Below the pieces are notes generated by a model that saw only the letters and a list, made by a program, of their open reading frames with translations, searched no databases and was not told the origin of the DNA. A program made the translations under genes and the position numbers. DNA of 64,000 nucleotides from Euphorbia lathyris (lineage: Eukaryota; Streptophyta; Magnoliopsida; Malpighiales; Euphorbiaceae). Below, in pieces: positions 45,117 through 56,501 of this stretch (its first letter is position 1; each line of letters starts with the position of its first letter). The stretch covers positions 41,507,501 through 41,571,500 of the forward strand of contig NC_088915.1 in NCBI RefSeq assembly GCF_963576675.1. Direction: 5' to 3'.

Positions 45117-48100
45117 TTACTGACTCGGGGGGTCTTGGAAATGAACAGTATCGATCTTCCTTGTGTGATCGTTCTCTAAATATGGCTTTAATCTCTGCCC
45201 GTTCACTTTGAAAGGTTCCTGACCTTCCCTGCCAATCTCAACTACTCCATGACTAAACACCTTGTGCACCATATAAGGTCTCGTCCATCTTGACTTTAGC
45301 TTCCCAGGAAACAACCTGAGTCTTGAGTTGTACAGGAGGACTCTCTGACCTTCATGGAACGTTTTTGCCTGGAGTTTTCTATCATGCCACAGCTTAGTCT
45401 TGTTTTTGTAATTCACAGCATTCTCATATGAGAACAGTCTAAATTCCTCCATTCCGCTCAGTTGCAAACTTCTCTGTTCACCAACAGCCTGCGTCTCAAA
45501 ATTGAAAAATGTTAACGCCCAAAATGCCCGGTGTTCCATCTCCACCGGTAGGTGACAAGATTTCCCGTACAACAAATGAAACGGAGACATTCCAATTGGT
45601 GTTTTATAAGCGGTGCGATATGCCCATAGAGCATCATCGAGCTTGTTTGCCCAATCCCTCCGAGAGTTGCCTACAGTTTTCTCCAAAATTCGTTTTATTT
45701 CTCTATTGGAGATCTCCACCTATCCACTGGTTTGTGGATAGTATGGTGTGGCAACCCTGTGGGAGACTCCAAGTTTCCCCATTAATTTTTTCAAATTTCG
45801 CATTACAGAAGTGGGTCCCTTGATCACTGATGATCGCTCGCGGGACCCCAAATCAGGCAAACAACCTTTTTAGGAACTTTACCACCACACAAGCATCATT
45901 CGTGGGGCTAGCCATAGCTTCGACCCATTTGCTCACGTAATCTACCGCGACTAGGATATATTTATTTCCTAAGGATGTAGGGAATGGTCCCATAAAATCT
46001 ATGCCCCAGATGTCAAAAATTTCGCACACAACTATATTGTTGAGGGGCATAGCATTCCGAGCTGAGATGTTGCCTGTTCGCTGGCACTCATTACAAGTGC
46101 TAACGAACAGATGGGCATGTTAAAAAGTGTTGGCCAGAAAAAACCTGATTGAAGAACCTTAGCCGCAGTTCTGCTAGCGCTATGGTGTCCTCCGGCTTCA
46201 CGGTTATGACAGTGGCTTAGAACATCTTGTCCCTCTTCTTGCGATATACATCTTCGAATGATTTGGTCCGCGCACAACCTGAAAAGATAAGGGTCATCCC
46301 AAAAGTAATATTTGACTTCGGAGAAAAACTTCCTTCTTTGATTTGTGGATAGGTTGTGTGGCTTGAGCGAAGTTGCAAGGTAATTAGTTATATCGGCGAA
46401 CCATGGCGCAGACTGTGCAGCATATAGATGCTCGTCAGGAAACCTCTCAATAATTTCTGCTTGTTCCAAACCGCCCTGGTGATCAATCCTTGACAAATGA
46501 TCAGCTGCAACATTCTTCGTTCCCTTTTTATCCTTAATCTCCAGATCAAACTCTTGAAGCAATAATAACCATCGGATCAACCTTGGCTTAGCATCTTTTT
46601 TTGCGAACAAGTACCGCAACGCAGCGTGGTCTGTGTGAACAACAACCTTGGATAGCACTAAGTAAGGTCTGAATTTGTCGAAGGCATACACAACTGCAAG
46701 AAGTTCCTTCTCGGTAGTTGTGTAGTTCTGCTGGGCCTCATTTAATGTCTTGCTTGCATAGTAAATGGGTCGGAACTTCTTCCCAATCCTTTGTCCAAGG
46801 ACAGCTCCCACACAAGTATCGCTTGCGTCGCACATCATTTCAAAAGGGTGCTCCCAGTCTGGTCCCGCTAGTATTGGCGAGTTGATAAGCTTGCTCTTCA
46901 AGAGTTCAAATGCCTGCACACAGTTTGCGTCAAAAGAAAATTTGGCTTCCTTATGAAGTAAAGCCGACAAAGGAAGTGCAATCTTTGAAAAATCCTTGAT
47001 GAACCTGCGATAAAACCTTGCGTGTCCCAAAAATCTTCGCACATCCTTTACATTGGTGGGCACAGCAAGCTTTTCTATCACCTCTACTTTAGCTTTGTCC
47101 ACTTCCATCCCTCTTTCTGAAATTTTATGCCCAAGGACAATTCCTCCCGTGACCATGAAATGGCATTTCTCCCAATTTAAGACCAAGTTAGTTTCCTTGC
47201 ATCACACAAGCACAGCTTCGAGGTTGTTTAGACAACTATCAAAAGAGTTTCCATAAACCGAGAAGTCATCCATGAATATTTCAACGGTTCGCTCCACCAT
47301 GTCATGAAAAATGGACATCATGCATCGCTGAAAAGTGGCAGGAGCATTGCACAGCCCGAACGGCATTCTTCTGTAAGCATAAGTCCCATATGGACATGTG
47401 AATGTTGTTTTCTCCTAGTCCTCGTAATGAATTGCGATCTGATTCCTAAGTAACCATCGAGAAAGCAGTAGAAAGCATATCCTGCTAAACGCTCTAGCAT
47501 CTGATCAATGAAGGGCAAAGGGAAGTGATCCTTCCTCGTGGCTTCATTTAGCTTTCTGTAATCAACACAAATTCTCCACCCTGTAATCGTTCTTGTGGGC
47601 ACTAACTCGTCTTTCTCGTTGAGGACTACTGTCGTTCCTCCCTTCTTTGGCACAACGTGAACAGGGCTTGTCCACACACTATCAGATATTGGGTAAATAA
47701 TGCCAGCATCGAGAAGCTTGAGCACTTCTTTTCTCACAACCTCCTTCATGTGGGGATTTAGCCTTCGTTGCGGTTGAACAGTCGGTCTATGGTCTTTTTC
47801 CATCAAGATTCTGTGAACACAGACTGCCGGACTAATTCCTTTTATGTCATCAATTGTCCATGCGATTGCACTCTTGTTCCTTCGCAAGACCGCCATGAGT
47901 TGCGCCTTTTGATCATGAGTTAATTTTGATGATATGATGACCGGACTTCCGCTGGGTGGTTTAAGGAATGCATACTCGAGGTGTGCAGGCAACGGTTTCA
48001 ATTCCGGTTTAGTCACCGGCACAGTTGGTATCTCTGGTGGTTCTTGATAAGTAGGAACAGTAGGATCGAAAGGAGGTGCCGGTAAGCTGGATTCGATGGA

Positions 48101-49005
48101 ACAGCCTGTTTCCTCGCATATGTTCACCTCTTCTCCCAACAAAGTTTCTAAAGTGTTTTGTTCCTGCAAAGTAGAAAGACTTTGAAAATCATCCAAGAAA
48201 CAGCATGTGTCATCATAAAGATGACTTCTTCCCCATTAATTCTTAAAAATAATTGTCCCTCACCTACGTCTATCAATGCCTTTCCTGTGGCTAAGAATGG
48301 TCTACCTAGGATGATAGGAACATGCAAGTCTTCATCTATGTCCATTATAATGAAATCAACGGGCAAAATAAATTTCCCTACTTTGACTAGCACATCTTCC
48401 ACAACCCACCTAGGATAGCATACTGAACGATCAGCTAATTGAATAGACATTCGAGTAGGTTGGGGTTCTCCTAGTCCAAGTTTTGCATATACAGAATATG
48501 GCATGAGATTTATGCTAGCCCCTAAATCAGACATTGCATTTTCAATATTTAGTTTTCCAATAGAACAAGGAATCGAAAAACTCCCTGGATCTTTTAGCTT
48601 CTTGGGCAGTTGCTGCTTGTTTTGGAGTATTGACGAACAGTCTCTGTTGAGTTGAATCATGGAAATGTTTTCCAGTTTCTTTTTGTTTGATAGGATGTCT
48701 TTGAGGAATTTGGCATATGTCGGCATCTGTGCCAGTGCTTCCACAAAAGGAATGTTGATGTGTAACTTCCTTAAGGTATCCAACACCTTCGAATTCTGCT
48801 CTTCTAACTTCTTGTTGATTAGACGCGTAGGATACGGCACAGGTGGGACATACGGCGGTGGTTTATACGCTCTTTCCTCCTCCTCTTGACCTGGCTTACT
48901 TGCTTGGTTAGCTTTCCTTGTTTCTTCATTACTAGGAACAGCTTGTTCCTGTTCCCCTTCAGCTTCTTTGGACGTTCCTGCACACTCAGCATTCTTATCA
49001 GACAA
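45117..49005 (-). pseudogene. Athila-1 protease, RT, RNase H and integrase
   Basis: From 49005: a charged linker, then the protease in the Athila form (DLGASINLMP), RT with WRICVDYRKLNEAT and the catalytic FMDDFSVYG near 47270, RNase H with CDASD and YTTTEKELLAVVYAFDK, and integrase with GHHSASRTAAKVLQSGFFWP, DFMGPFP, SDQGTHF and the C-terminal region ending DPPSQ at 45117. Frame changes or stops occur near 49010, 48170, 47190-47320, 46040, 45850 and 45720. The order and completeness of the domains are typical of Athila, but the polyprotein is inactive as it stands. Confidence 0.9.
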
Positions 49006-49034
49006 AACAACTGGTTGAGTTTCCTTACCAGACC

Positions 49035-50528
49035 TTAGGGTGATTGCATGACGTCGCCTTTAGGATTTGGCTCTATGTTGCTTGGCATTATTCCCTTTCC
49101 TTTTGATGTGGATGCGGCTATCTGGTGAACTTGTGTTTCCAGATTCTTGATCGACGCCTGCGTCTGTTTCATGAACTGCATCATCATTGTTTTCATATCT
49201 GGTTCGACATCTTCCTTTTGTGGCACAGGTTGCTTGTATTGCTGCTGAGGTTGTCTTTGGTAATGTCCTCCTTGCTGTTGTTGATACCTCGGCTGATCTT
49301 GATACCGTGGTTGTCCCAGCTGGTCCGGTTGGCCTGTCCATCCAAAATTTGGATGGTTCCTGGTTTCAGAGTTGTACGTGTTAGAATAACGGTTAGGCTG
49401 GTTCCTTTGATTATACCCTACGTAGTCACATTCAGCATGTTTGCCCTTTCCCGACTTATCTCCGGGACAATTTATGTTGAAATGGGCTCCTCCGCAAAAA
49501 TCACAAATGTCATTGAATGGTGGTTCATTGTGAATGGATGAAACATTTATCTTTCCCAGCTGTCGAGTAAGCTGTTCTACTTGGCTAGTCAATTTTGCCA
49601 CAACATCTTCGTTTCCTGTCCTTTTCCCTTCACTTCTGGCGGAGTGCCAGTTGTAGCTTGTGCTTACCACTTTCTCTATGAGGTCATATAAAGCATGTGG
49701 CTCTAGATCTTCTGGGTTACCATTCGCGATAGATTCAATCTGGATTTTGTAAATGTTGGTCGCGCCATTGTAAAAGTTCTGCATCTGCATCCACATAGGG
49801 ATACCATGATTTGGCACCCTTCTGAGCAGCTCTTTGTACCTTTCCCATGCTTCTGCCAGCGACTCATCTTCGTCTTGTATGAAGCGTGACACTTCATTTT
49901 TCAGTTTGATAGCTTGTCGAGGTGGGAAATATTTCATAAGAAAAGCTCGTGCCATCTCTTCCCAACTCGTGATTATTCCCGGCTGTAAATTTCGCAGCCA
50001 GGTTTTCGCTTTATCCCTTAGGGAAAAAGGAAACAGCTTCAGTCTGATTACGTCGTCAGATACACCTCTGTTCGATCTGAATGTGTTGCACAACGTGATG
50101 AATTCTTGAATATGCCCATTTGGATCTTCAGATTGAAACCCATTAAATTGCACTAAGGCCTGGATCATCTGTATCATGGACCCCTTTACTTCGAACATGT
50201 TGTTCCCCTCGTTGGGTAACACAATACATGAGGAATGTCCCTCTGTGGTTGGCCTCGAGTAGTCTCTGATTCTCATAACAGGAGGGTTATTATTTTCTCC
50301 TTCTTCTTCTTGGTTTGGTGGAACTGGCTGTTCTGGGCCTTCCCTTCCAGCCATTCTTCTCTCTCTTTGCCTTTCTCTCTGTCTAGCACGTCGAGCTCCC
50401 GCTCTGTTTCGTCTACACATCCTCTCTAATTCGAGATCGATAGGAAAAACAGGAGGTCCAACTCTGCGCATAAACAGGTTAATAACTTCTTTGTTTCCTA
50501 CACGCCTAAGCAAACGGATTAAAAACAC
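49035..50528 (-). CDS. Athila-1 gag
   Basis: Uninterrupted 497 codons. After an arginine-rich stretch (RRARQRERQRERR) it has the retrotransposon gag domain (about residues 130-260) with LKLFPFSLRDKAKTWL, a CCHC knuckle (CDFCGGAHFNINC) near residue 345 and a Q-rich C-terminus. Gag forms the particle and binds element RNA. The first 19 codons may not be used; MRRVGPPVFPID is a second possible start. It ends just before the pol frame, to which one frame change leads. Confidence 0.92.
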   Translation of the reverse strand: MFLIRLLRRVGNKEVINLFMRRVGPPVFPIDLELERMCRRNRAGARRARQRERQRERRMAGREGPEQPVPPNQEEEGENNNPPVMRIRDYSRPTTEGHSSCIVLPNEGNNMFEVKGSMIQMIQALVQFNGFQSEDPNGHIQEFITLCNTFRSNRGVSDDVIRLKLFPFSLRDKAKTWLRNLQPGIITSWEEMARAFLMKYFPPRQAIKLKNEVSRFIQDEDESLAEAWERYKELLRRVPNHGIPMWMQMQNFYNGATNIYKIQIESIANGNPEDLEPHALYDLIEKVVSTSYNWHSARSEGKRTGNEDVVAKLTSQVEQLTRQLGKINVSSIHNEPPFNDICDFCGGAHFNINCPGDKSGKGKHAECDYVGYNQRNQPNRYSNTYNSETRNHPNFGWTGQPDQLGQPRYQDQPRYQQQQGGHYQRQPQQQYKQPVPQKEDVEPDMKTMMMQFMKQTQASIKNLETQVHQIAASTSKGKGIMPSNIEPNPKGDVMQSP

Positions 50529-50568
50529 CCTGTTTCACAGAAATTTCAGATAGATTTGTTGCTTTCAA

Positions 50569-50586
50569 TCCCCGGCAACGGCGCCA
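50569..50586 (-). promoter_or_regulatory. Primer binding site of Athila-1 (tRNA-Asp)
   Basis: TGGCGCCGTTGCCGGGGA on the element strand, just inside the 5' LTR. This is the well-known tRNA-Asp-type primer site of Athila elements. Athila-2 has the identical site at 57447-57464. Confidence 0.92.
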
Positions 50587-50592
50587 AAAACT

Positions 50593-51872
50593 TGTTGTCC
50601 TAAGATTAGACTCTAGCAAGTGCACTAGATACAAGTAATAAAGTGATAAGTTAAGTATCGTCTCCACAGGGATTGAGATTCAAATCTATATCAGAAATTG
50701 TTGGTAAACAGCGTGTGTGTGTGAAATAAGCTTTCTTCTTTTTAAGTTGATTGTGTGATGTTGGTTTAGTGAGATGTAAGAGGTCTGATGCAGTAAGAAA
50801 TTAGATAGCTTTGTAATGATTTAGAGAATAGAACAGGCTTGACACGGCCGAACAGGTTGTGCTTCGTCTTACAACATTAACATGAAATAGAAGATAATGT
50901 CAATGAAGCCAAAGTATCAGTTTTGAAGTGAGTTTGAGTCAACTGTCGTGTGTTCTCAAACTCCTAAGACTTACTAGCACCTTTAGCGTCCTAAAGATAC
51001 GTTCTTTCTAGCATTAAGAACAAAACTGCATTTTTGGTTAAGAAAACCCTTGACACAACCATCTAACTTGTCAGCTTCGAGGTTGGGAGATTAATAGAGA
51101 TATCAGTGAAGATGAAAGCAGTGTCCTATCATCCATCTAACACATAAATAAATGCCTAGGCATGAAAGTTAAATCCTCATTAATCACAACATTGGCAAAA
51201 TACTAACTATTCATTAAAAACGATTGTAAAACTTACATAACCGGGTCGGCCTGGCCGTGCCTATTCAAAATGGACTACTCACTCATATCGAGCAGTGAGC
51301 AGTCGGTAGTTCTTGATACAGCTCGAGACTCCATGGGAGCTCTTCTTTTCTTTCTTTCTACAACTAGTCTACTTGTCTAAAAACTACTAAAAATCCGAAC
51401 TCTCTATCTTTCCTTTGCTTAACCTACTTAAAGAGAAAGACAGGGGCAAAATCGGTACAACTTTCGTACCCTTCCAGCAAAATAATTCAACTAAACACTA
51501 CAACCGAAATAAAAATGAAATGATTAAAATCCATTGACCCTTGAACACTCAAGGGGTTGATACTTCATGTCATCTTTTAGAAATCCCATCGCAACACACT
51601 TTCACCTGCCGCTCTGCCTCTGCCTCTGCCTCTGCCACCACTGATCTGTCGCTGTCCGTCATTGGATAATCCGGCGTTTGACCGCTGGATACAAGAAAGG
51701 TTCCACTCCTCTTTGGCATTAGCGAAACAAGCTGTTTCCAGCGAGTTTAGCATTTCTCTTTGCTTATCTGCATAAGGACAATAATTAGCCCTCATTCTTC
51801 ACCAAATGATATAAAAATACCCAAATTCCTTTATAAATACTATGTTAAACTTAGTCAATTTCATGCCTAACA
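50593..51872 (-). repeat. 5' LTR of Athila-1
   Basis: 1280 bases, same ends as 40247-41527. Differences include scattered single bases, an extra CTCTGC unit near 51620 and a short deletion near 51575. Confidence 0.95.
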
Positions 51873-51877
51873 GGTAC

Positions 51878-53437
51878 CTCAGCAACGTAGCTTTTGTCTC
51901 AGTTCTGGAACCAAAGAATTTTTCAGAAGCTGAGAACGATGAATTCTGGATGGGTGCAATGAAAGAGGAGCTTGACCAATTCAGAAGGAATGAAGTTTGG
52001 GATCTAGTGCCACATCTGCAAAGTCAGAAGACAATAGGAACAAGATGGGTCTTCCGCAACAAACTTGATGAGCAAGGAAATGTTGTGAGGAACAAAGCAA
52101 GACTCGTTGCTCAAGGCTACAGGCAGCAGGAAGGTATTGATTACGGTGAGACCTTTGTCCCAATGGCAAGGCTAGAAGCTATTAGAATATTGTGTGCCTA
52201 TGCAAGTTTTATGAATTTTAAACTGTTTCAAATGGATGTCAAAAGTGCATTTTTAAACGGAGTTATAAATGTGGAGGTGTATGTTAATCAACCTCTAGGG
52301 TTTGAGGATCCAAAATTCTCAAACCACGTTTATAAGCTCAAGAAGGCTTTGTATGATTTAAAACAAGCACCACGTTCTTGGTATGGACGATTAACAAGCT
52401 TTCTGCTGACCAGAAATTATGTCAGGGGAAAAGCTGATACAACCTTATTTATAAAGAAAAAGGGTAAAGATACCCTACTGGCACAAATTTACGTTGATGA
52501 CATCATATTTGGTGCTACTAATGAGTCTCTTTGCAAGGAATTTAGTAAGCAGATGCAAACTGAGTTTGAAATGTCTATGATGGGAGAACTCAACTTCTTC
52601 CTTGGACTTCAAATCAAGCAAGGCAAGAATGGTATCTTTATCAGCCAAACTAAATATGCAAAGGAAATATTGAAGAAGTATGAAATGGACAACTATAAGT
52701 CAATATCCACCCCAATGGGCACTGACACTGTCCTCTCTGCCGGTGAAAATGTTAAGTCAGTAGACAGTAAGTTATACTGAGGTATGATTGGCTCTCTACT
52801 CTATCTTATGGCAAGTAGGCCGGATATTCAGTTCTCAGTATGTTACTGTGCTAGATATCAAGCTAACCCTAAGTAATCTCATTACATAGCTGTAAAAAGA
52901 ATCCTTAGATATTTGCAAGGCTCAGTAAATGCAGGTCTATGGTATCCCAATACTGCTAAGTTCACACTCCTTGGATATACTGATGCTCACTATGGACGAG
53001 ACAAGCTAGAACAAAAAAGTACCTCAAGAGGATGTCACTTTCTCGGAAATAGTCTTGTATCTTGGTTCAGTAAGAAGCAGTCATCAGTAGCCCTGTCAAC
53101 CACTAAGGCCGAGTACATTGCTGTTGGAAGCTGTGTTGCCCAAGTACTTTGGATCAAGCAACAGCTGGATGGCTATGGAGTTAAAACGAAAACAATTGAA
53201 GTCAAATGTGACAAGAAGAGTGCCATTGACTTATCAAAGAATCCAATCCAGCATAGTAGGATGAAGCATGTCAGCATAAGGCATCACTTCATCAAAGATC
53301 ATATACTCAAGGGTGAGATCAAGCTGACCTATGTCCCAACGGATGAACAGCTTGTTGATGTCTTCACGAAGCCACTGGTTCGTGAGCAGTTCAGCATACT
53401 GAGAGAAGCCATCGGTATGTTTAATCCTCTTCAATAA
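51878..53437 (+). pseudogene. SIRE-C RT and RNase H
   Basis: This continues the SIRE-C pol after Athila-1. The RT starts with the typical [18 protein letters not shown] segment and has YVDDIIFG near 52495. RNase H with YTDAHYGRD and STTKAEYI ends at 53435-53437, matching the SIRE-A pol end. In-frame TGA at 52778-52780 and TAA near 52875 break it. The RNase H DADYG aspartate is H here and the second motif has K where SIRE-A has E, so the RNase H would be damaged even without the stops. Confidence 0.9.
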
Positions 53438-53659
53438 ATTCTATGTGCACTATGTTGAGTGATAAAACTGTTTTGCATGCTTTAATACTGAATAGATGTT
53501 CTAAGGTTTGCACGTGTACTAGGGTAGTGACTAGGATGGCGTAGGTAATCATCATTAGGGAACCATGTGCCGTAATTAGCATTAAATGTTAGGTTAATTA
53601 CCCTGAGTGGTTCAAATTCCCACTGTTTACATTGACATATCCCATCACTTCCTACCGGC
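53438..53659 (+). other. Spacer between pol and ORF2 of SIRE-C
   Basis: Noncoding, and shorter than the matching SIRE-A spacer at 1383-1786. It leads into the ORF2 TATA box. Confidence 0.5.
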
Positions 53660-53668
53660 TATAAATAG
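53660..53668 (+). promoter_or_regulatory. TATA box upstream of SIRE-C ORF2
   Basis: TATAAATAG followed by TGGAG, 116 bases before the ORF2 ATG. The same sequence and nearly the same distance are seen in SIRE-A. Confidence 0.6.
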
Positions 53669-53775
53669 TGGAGCGTTTTTACCCCATTATTTTTTACGCT
53701 TGAAATTCTCACTATTCACCTTCTCTCCCAAATCCCATTCTCTTTCTGGAAATCTTCAAGAACTCGAAGAACACC

Positions 53776-55707
53776 ATGTCTTCTGAAAGAACCTCTTCCA
53801 GCAGAACTGAATCATACGAGGATAGATCCTTTGATATTAACCCTTCCTCAGTGGAAGAAGAACAACAACTGGACTACGAGTACTCTCTTGAGCATCAGTC
53901 CATTCATGGCCAACATGATCAGGTCATGGCTGAAGCTAGCATTTTGGATCAACACGAACAAGTTCAGCAAGCTGAGTCCTCTAGACCAAAGAAGAAGAAC
54001 AACAAAGCACCAAAAGAACAAACATTCAGCCCAGCATATGAGAAGTTGGTGAACCCCAAGGTTCATATCTCACGGTTCTTGTCACCGGATTTTGTTAAGA
54101 CCGGTGAGCCATTCTGCAAGTGGATTGTTGACAATGGTTGGGAAACACTCTTTGCACTGCTTGGAACCACTTATCCAGCATTTGTCACTGAGTTCTACCT
54201 CAACCTTCAGATTGCTGATGATGACATTGACTATATGGTGACCTCAGTAAAGGGCACCAAGATTTTCATCACCCCAACCTACTTGGCTAGGTTATTGAAT
54301 CTGAAAGCTAAGGGCACCAAGCTTCGAAGAGTGGGAGATGAACAAGACCTTCAGTATAACAAGGAGTACTGTAAGTCGAAAGGCTTTATCGGTGAAGTCT
54401 CAGCAACTTCTCTCTCCCAGCCTCAACGTCAGGCTCACTACATGCTTACCAATTTTCTTTTCCCTAAGGTCAATGCCACAACATCTGCCTCAAACTTTGA
54501 GCAATTTTTCGTTTGGCATATGTTGGAAAAGAATCCCTTGAACATGCATGTCTTCCTGATCGACACGTTTCAACGGAGCACTGGACAACTCAGGATGGGC
54601 TCACTGATCACAACCATCCTTGCTGACCATAAGGTAAGCTTTGAGAAGGAAGTCAATTCAGTAGGGACTAAGATCACTGCCAGGATTCTCAACAGTCTCA
54701 AACACAGCATACCCCAAGTACCTAAGAACAAAAAGGGTGAGTCTGCTCAAGATACTAAGGATGACCAACCTAGCAAGGGAAAGAAAAGGAAAGCTGATGT
54801 GTCTTAGGCACCTTTGGATAAATCTCCCAAGGCAGCAACCAAAAAGGTTAGAGTTTCAACAAGTAACTCTGAGCCAACATCTACTGAGAAAACTCAGAAA
54901 AGGGCTGCCACTGATGATCTCCTTAAGGATAATCAACCTCTGAAGAAGAAGACTACCTTCAGAGTTAAGGGCCTAACTCCACCATCGTTGGACTTTGCTG
55001 TTCCTGAGGATTCTTACTTCCTCAAAACACAAGGAGTAACTGCTGAGGAAACTCCAGTTACAACCTTTGCTTTGGAACAGCAAGCCCATGCTGCCTCCTC
55101 TGTTCCTTCCTCTACTGAGCCACCAACTAAACCAATCCACACTGAGGAGCGGACTGAAAGTGAAGGAATATGAATTCCTGAGGAGGAAACCTTAGCTGCT
55201 GGAGAGCGGCTTGAAGGTGAAGGAATACGGGCTTCTAAGAAGGAACTATCTGCTCACCAACCTGAAATTCCTTCCTTCCAATCACCTGACTCCATCCCTA
55301 CTGACTCTCCCAAACGCCACAAACATCATCATCGAGGCAGTAGAGAAAAGAGGTACAAGAAGAAGTCAAGCATAAAACCTGAAGTCCAATTTATTGATGT
55401 TGACTCACCTCCTCACCAAGATGATGTTGACCCCAACAACATTGACTTCATCTTCTTCACATCCAGCACTCCTCTCCCTGAGCAACAAACTTAGAAAAAA
55501 CAAGCCTCTGTTTCTGGAACTCAGGAACAAGCCATCTCTGAACCCAACATGGGTCCTCAACCTTCCAACATTGCTGCTCCAACTTTCCACTCATCTGAGC
55601 AAGAGATTGATGCAACTACTGCTCAACTCCATACTGAGCAAGTAAATGAAGAAACACATGCTCTGAATCAATCTAATACTGAGCAAGTGATTAACTTGGC
55701 TACTGAT
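53776..55707 (+). pseudogene. SIRE-C ORF2: plant transposon / envelope-like protein, truncated
   Basis: Starts at the ATG at 53776 with a serine-rich segment. The globular domain (about residues 90-310) aligns closely with SIRE-A ORF2: of 41 residues around FYLNLQIADDDIDYMVTSVK about 25 are identical, and SASNFEQ and MGSLIT are shared. Lysine-rich and P/E/S-rich low-complexity sequence follows. In-frame stops TAG 54805-54807, TGA 55171-55173 and TAG near 55492 break it, yet one frame can be followed to the Athila-2 insertion at 55708. The coiled-coil C-terminal part seen in SIRE-A is missing because of that insertion. Confidence 0.75.
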
Positions 55708-55943
55708 TGATGGGGGTATTTTACCCCTATCTTTTAGCGTGATTTACGGGTTGATTTTAGATAAAATAAATAAGTTTAATTACAAAAATAAAGTGTTTTG
55801 ATAAAATAAAGAAATAAAAATAAATCTCGTACTTTCAGTTTATTTTCCTCGTTTTTTATTAGTTTAGGAAATAAAAACGTCAAGCTAACTCGGCTCTCAA
55901 GTTTTGTATTTCAGGTACGAGAAAGGAGCAAAAATCCACTCCA

Positions 55944-56415
55944 TACGCGGGGCGTATAATCCCCTACGCGGGGCGTGAAACATGGTGTCGGTAATGATTG
56001 CTTTATCCGCAGAAGCCATGTGGAACTGACTCAGCATACGCGGGGCGTATACCACTTTACGCGGGGCGTATGACACATGTCGGCAATAATTGGCCTAATC
56101 CTGAAAGTCAGACTGCATTGTCTCCCAGAGTCAACTCTCCTTACGCGGGGCGTACCACCATATACGCGGGGCGTAAAAGGCAGTTCTTCAACATAAAAAG
56201 ATCAGAGACTCTTTTACGCAGGGCGTACTTCAGCTACGCACGGCGTAAAAGTACCAATTCAAGCAATAAAACTCCAGAGACTCAAACACGCGGGGCGTAC
56301 AATCCCTTACGCAGGGCGTGCTTGAGACAACAAGATAACGAATTGGTCCACATGCAGGAGATTTCTGACGGAATGGGCATTTACGTGGGGCGTAGACCAA
56401 TTTACGCGGGGCGTA
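55944..56415 (+). repeat. Six pairs of TACGCGGGGCGTA motifs in the LTR (direct)
   Basis: Motifs start at 55944/55965, 56037/56058, 56142/56163, 56215/56235, 56287/56308 and 56382/56403. Members of a pair point the same way and start 21 (once 20) bases apart, so a pair is 13-8-13. Each 13-mer is itself nearly palindromic (TACGC-GGG-GCGTA). Flanking sequence between pairs is AT-rich and much less conserved. Confidence 0.93.
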
Positions 56416-56493
56416 TCATGGGATTTCTGCACCAAATAATGTTGCTCCATACTTGTGCTTTGTGAAATTACAAACTTGCCCTTGCTTGATGTC

Positions 56494-56501
56494 TATAAAT
56501 A
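56494..56501 (+). promoter_or_regulatory. LTR TATA box of Athila-2
   Basis: TATAAATA about 80 bases after the last motif pair. It is also present at the edge of the window in the 3' LTR. Confidence 0.6.

Larger units (their letters stand above)
40247..51872 (-). mobile_element. Athila-1: complete Athila-type Ty3/gypsy element
   Basis: 11.6 kb with TG...CA ends and a perfect target duplication GGTAC at 40242-40246 and 51873-51877. On the minus strand: 5' LTR, tRNA-Asp primer site, gag, protease, RT, RNase H, integrase, an ATHILA ORF-1-like gene, a noncoding 3' part, a polypurine tract and the 3' LTR. By eye the LTRs differ at some 15-20 positions and a few short indels in 1280 bases. Confidence 0.95.
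38634..55707 (+). mobile_element. SIRE-C: oldest copia element, in two pieces
   Basis: The piece at 38634-40246 has the gag end, protease and integrase. After Athila-1 the piece at 51873-55707 has RT, RNase H, the spacer with TATA box and ORF2. The 5' LTR and most of gag lie left of SIRE-B, outside the window. The 3' LTR lies beyond Athila-2. It hosts SIRE-B, Athila-1 and Athila-2. Confidence 0.88.

Noticed and set aside
55998..56465. Open frame in the Athila-2 LTR with repeated YAGR residues (also 63517-63963)
   Set aside because: The repeat comes from translating the 13-base motifs. The array lies upstream of the LTR TATA box and the phase of motifs varies between pairs, so it is not a maintained coding repeat.
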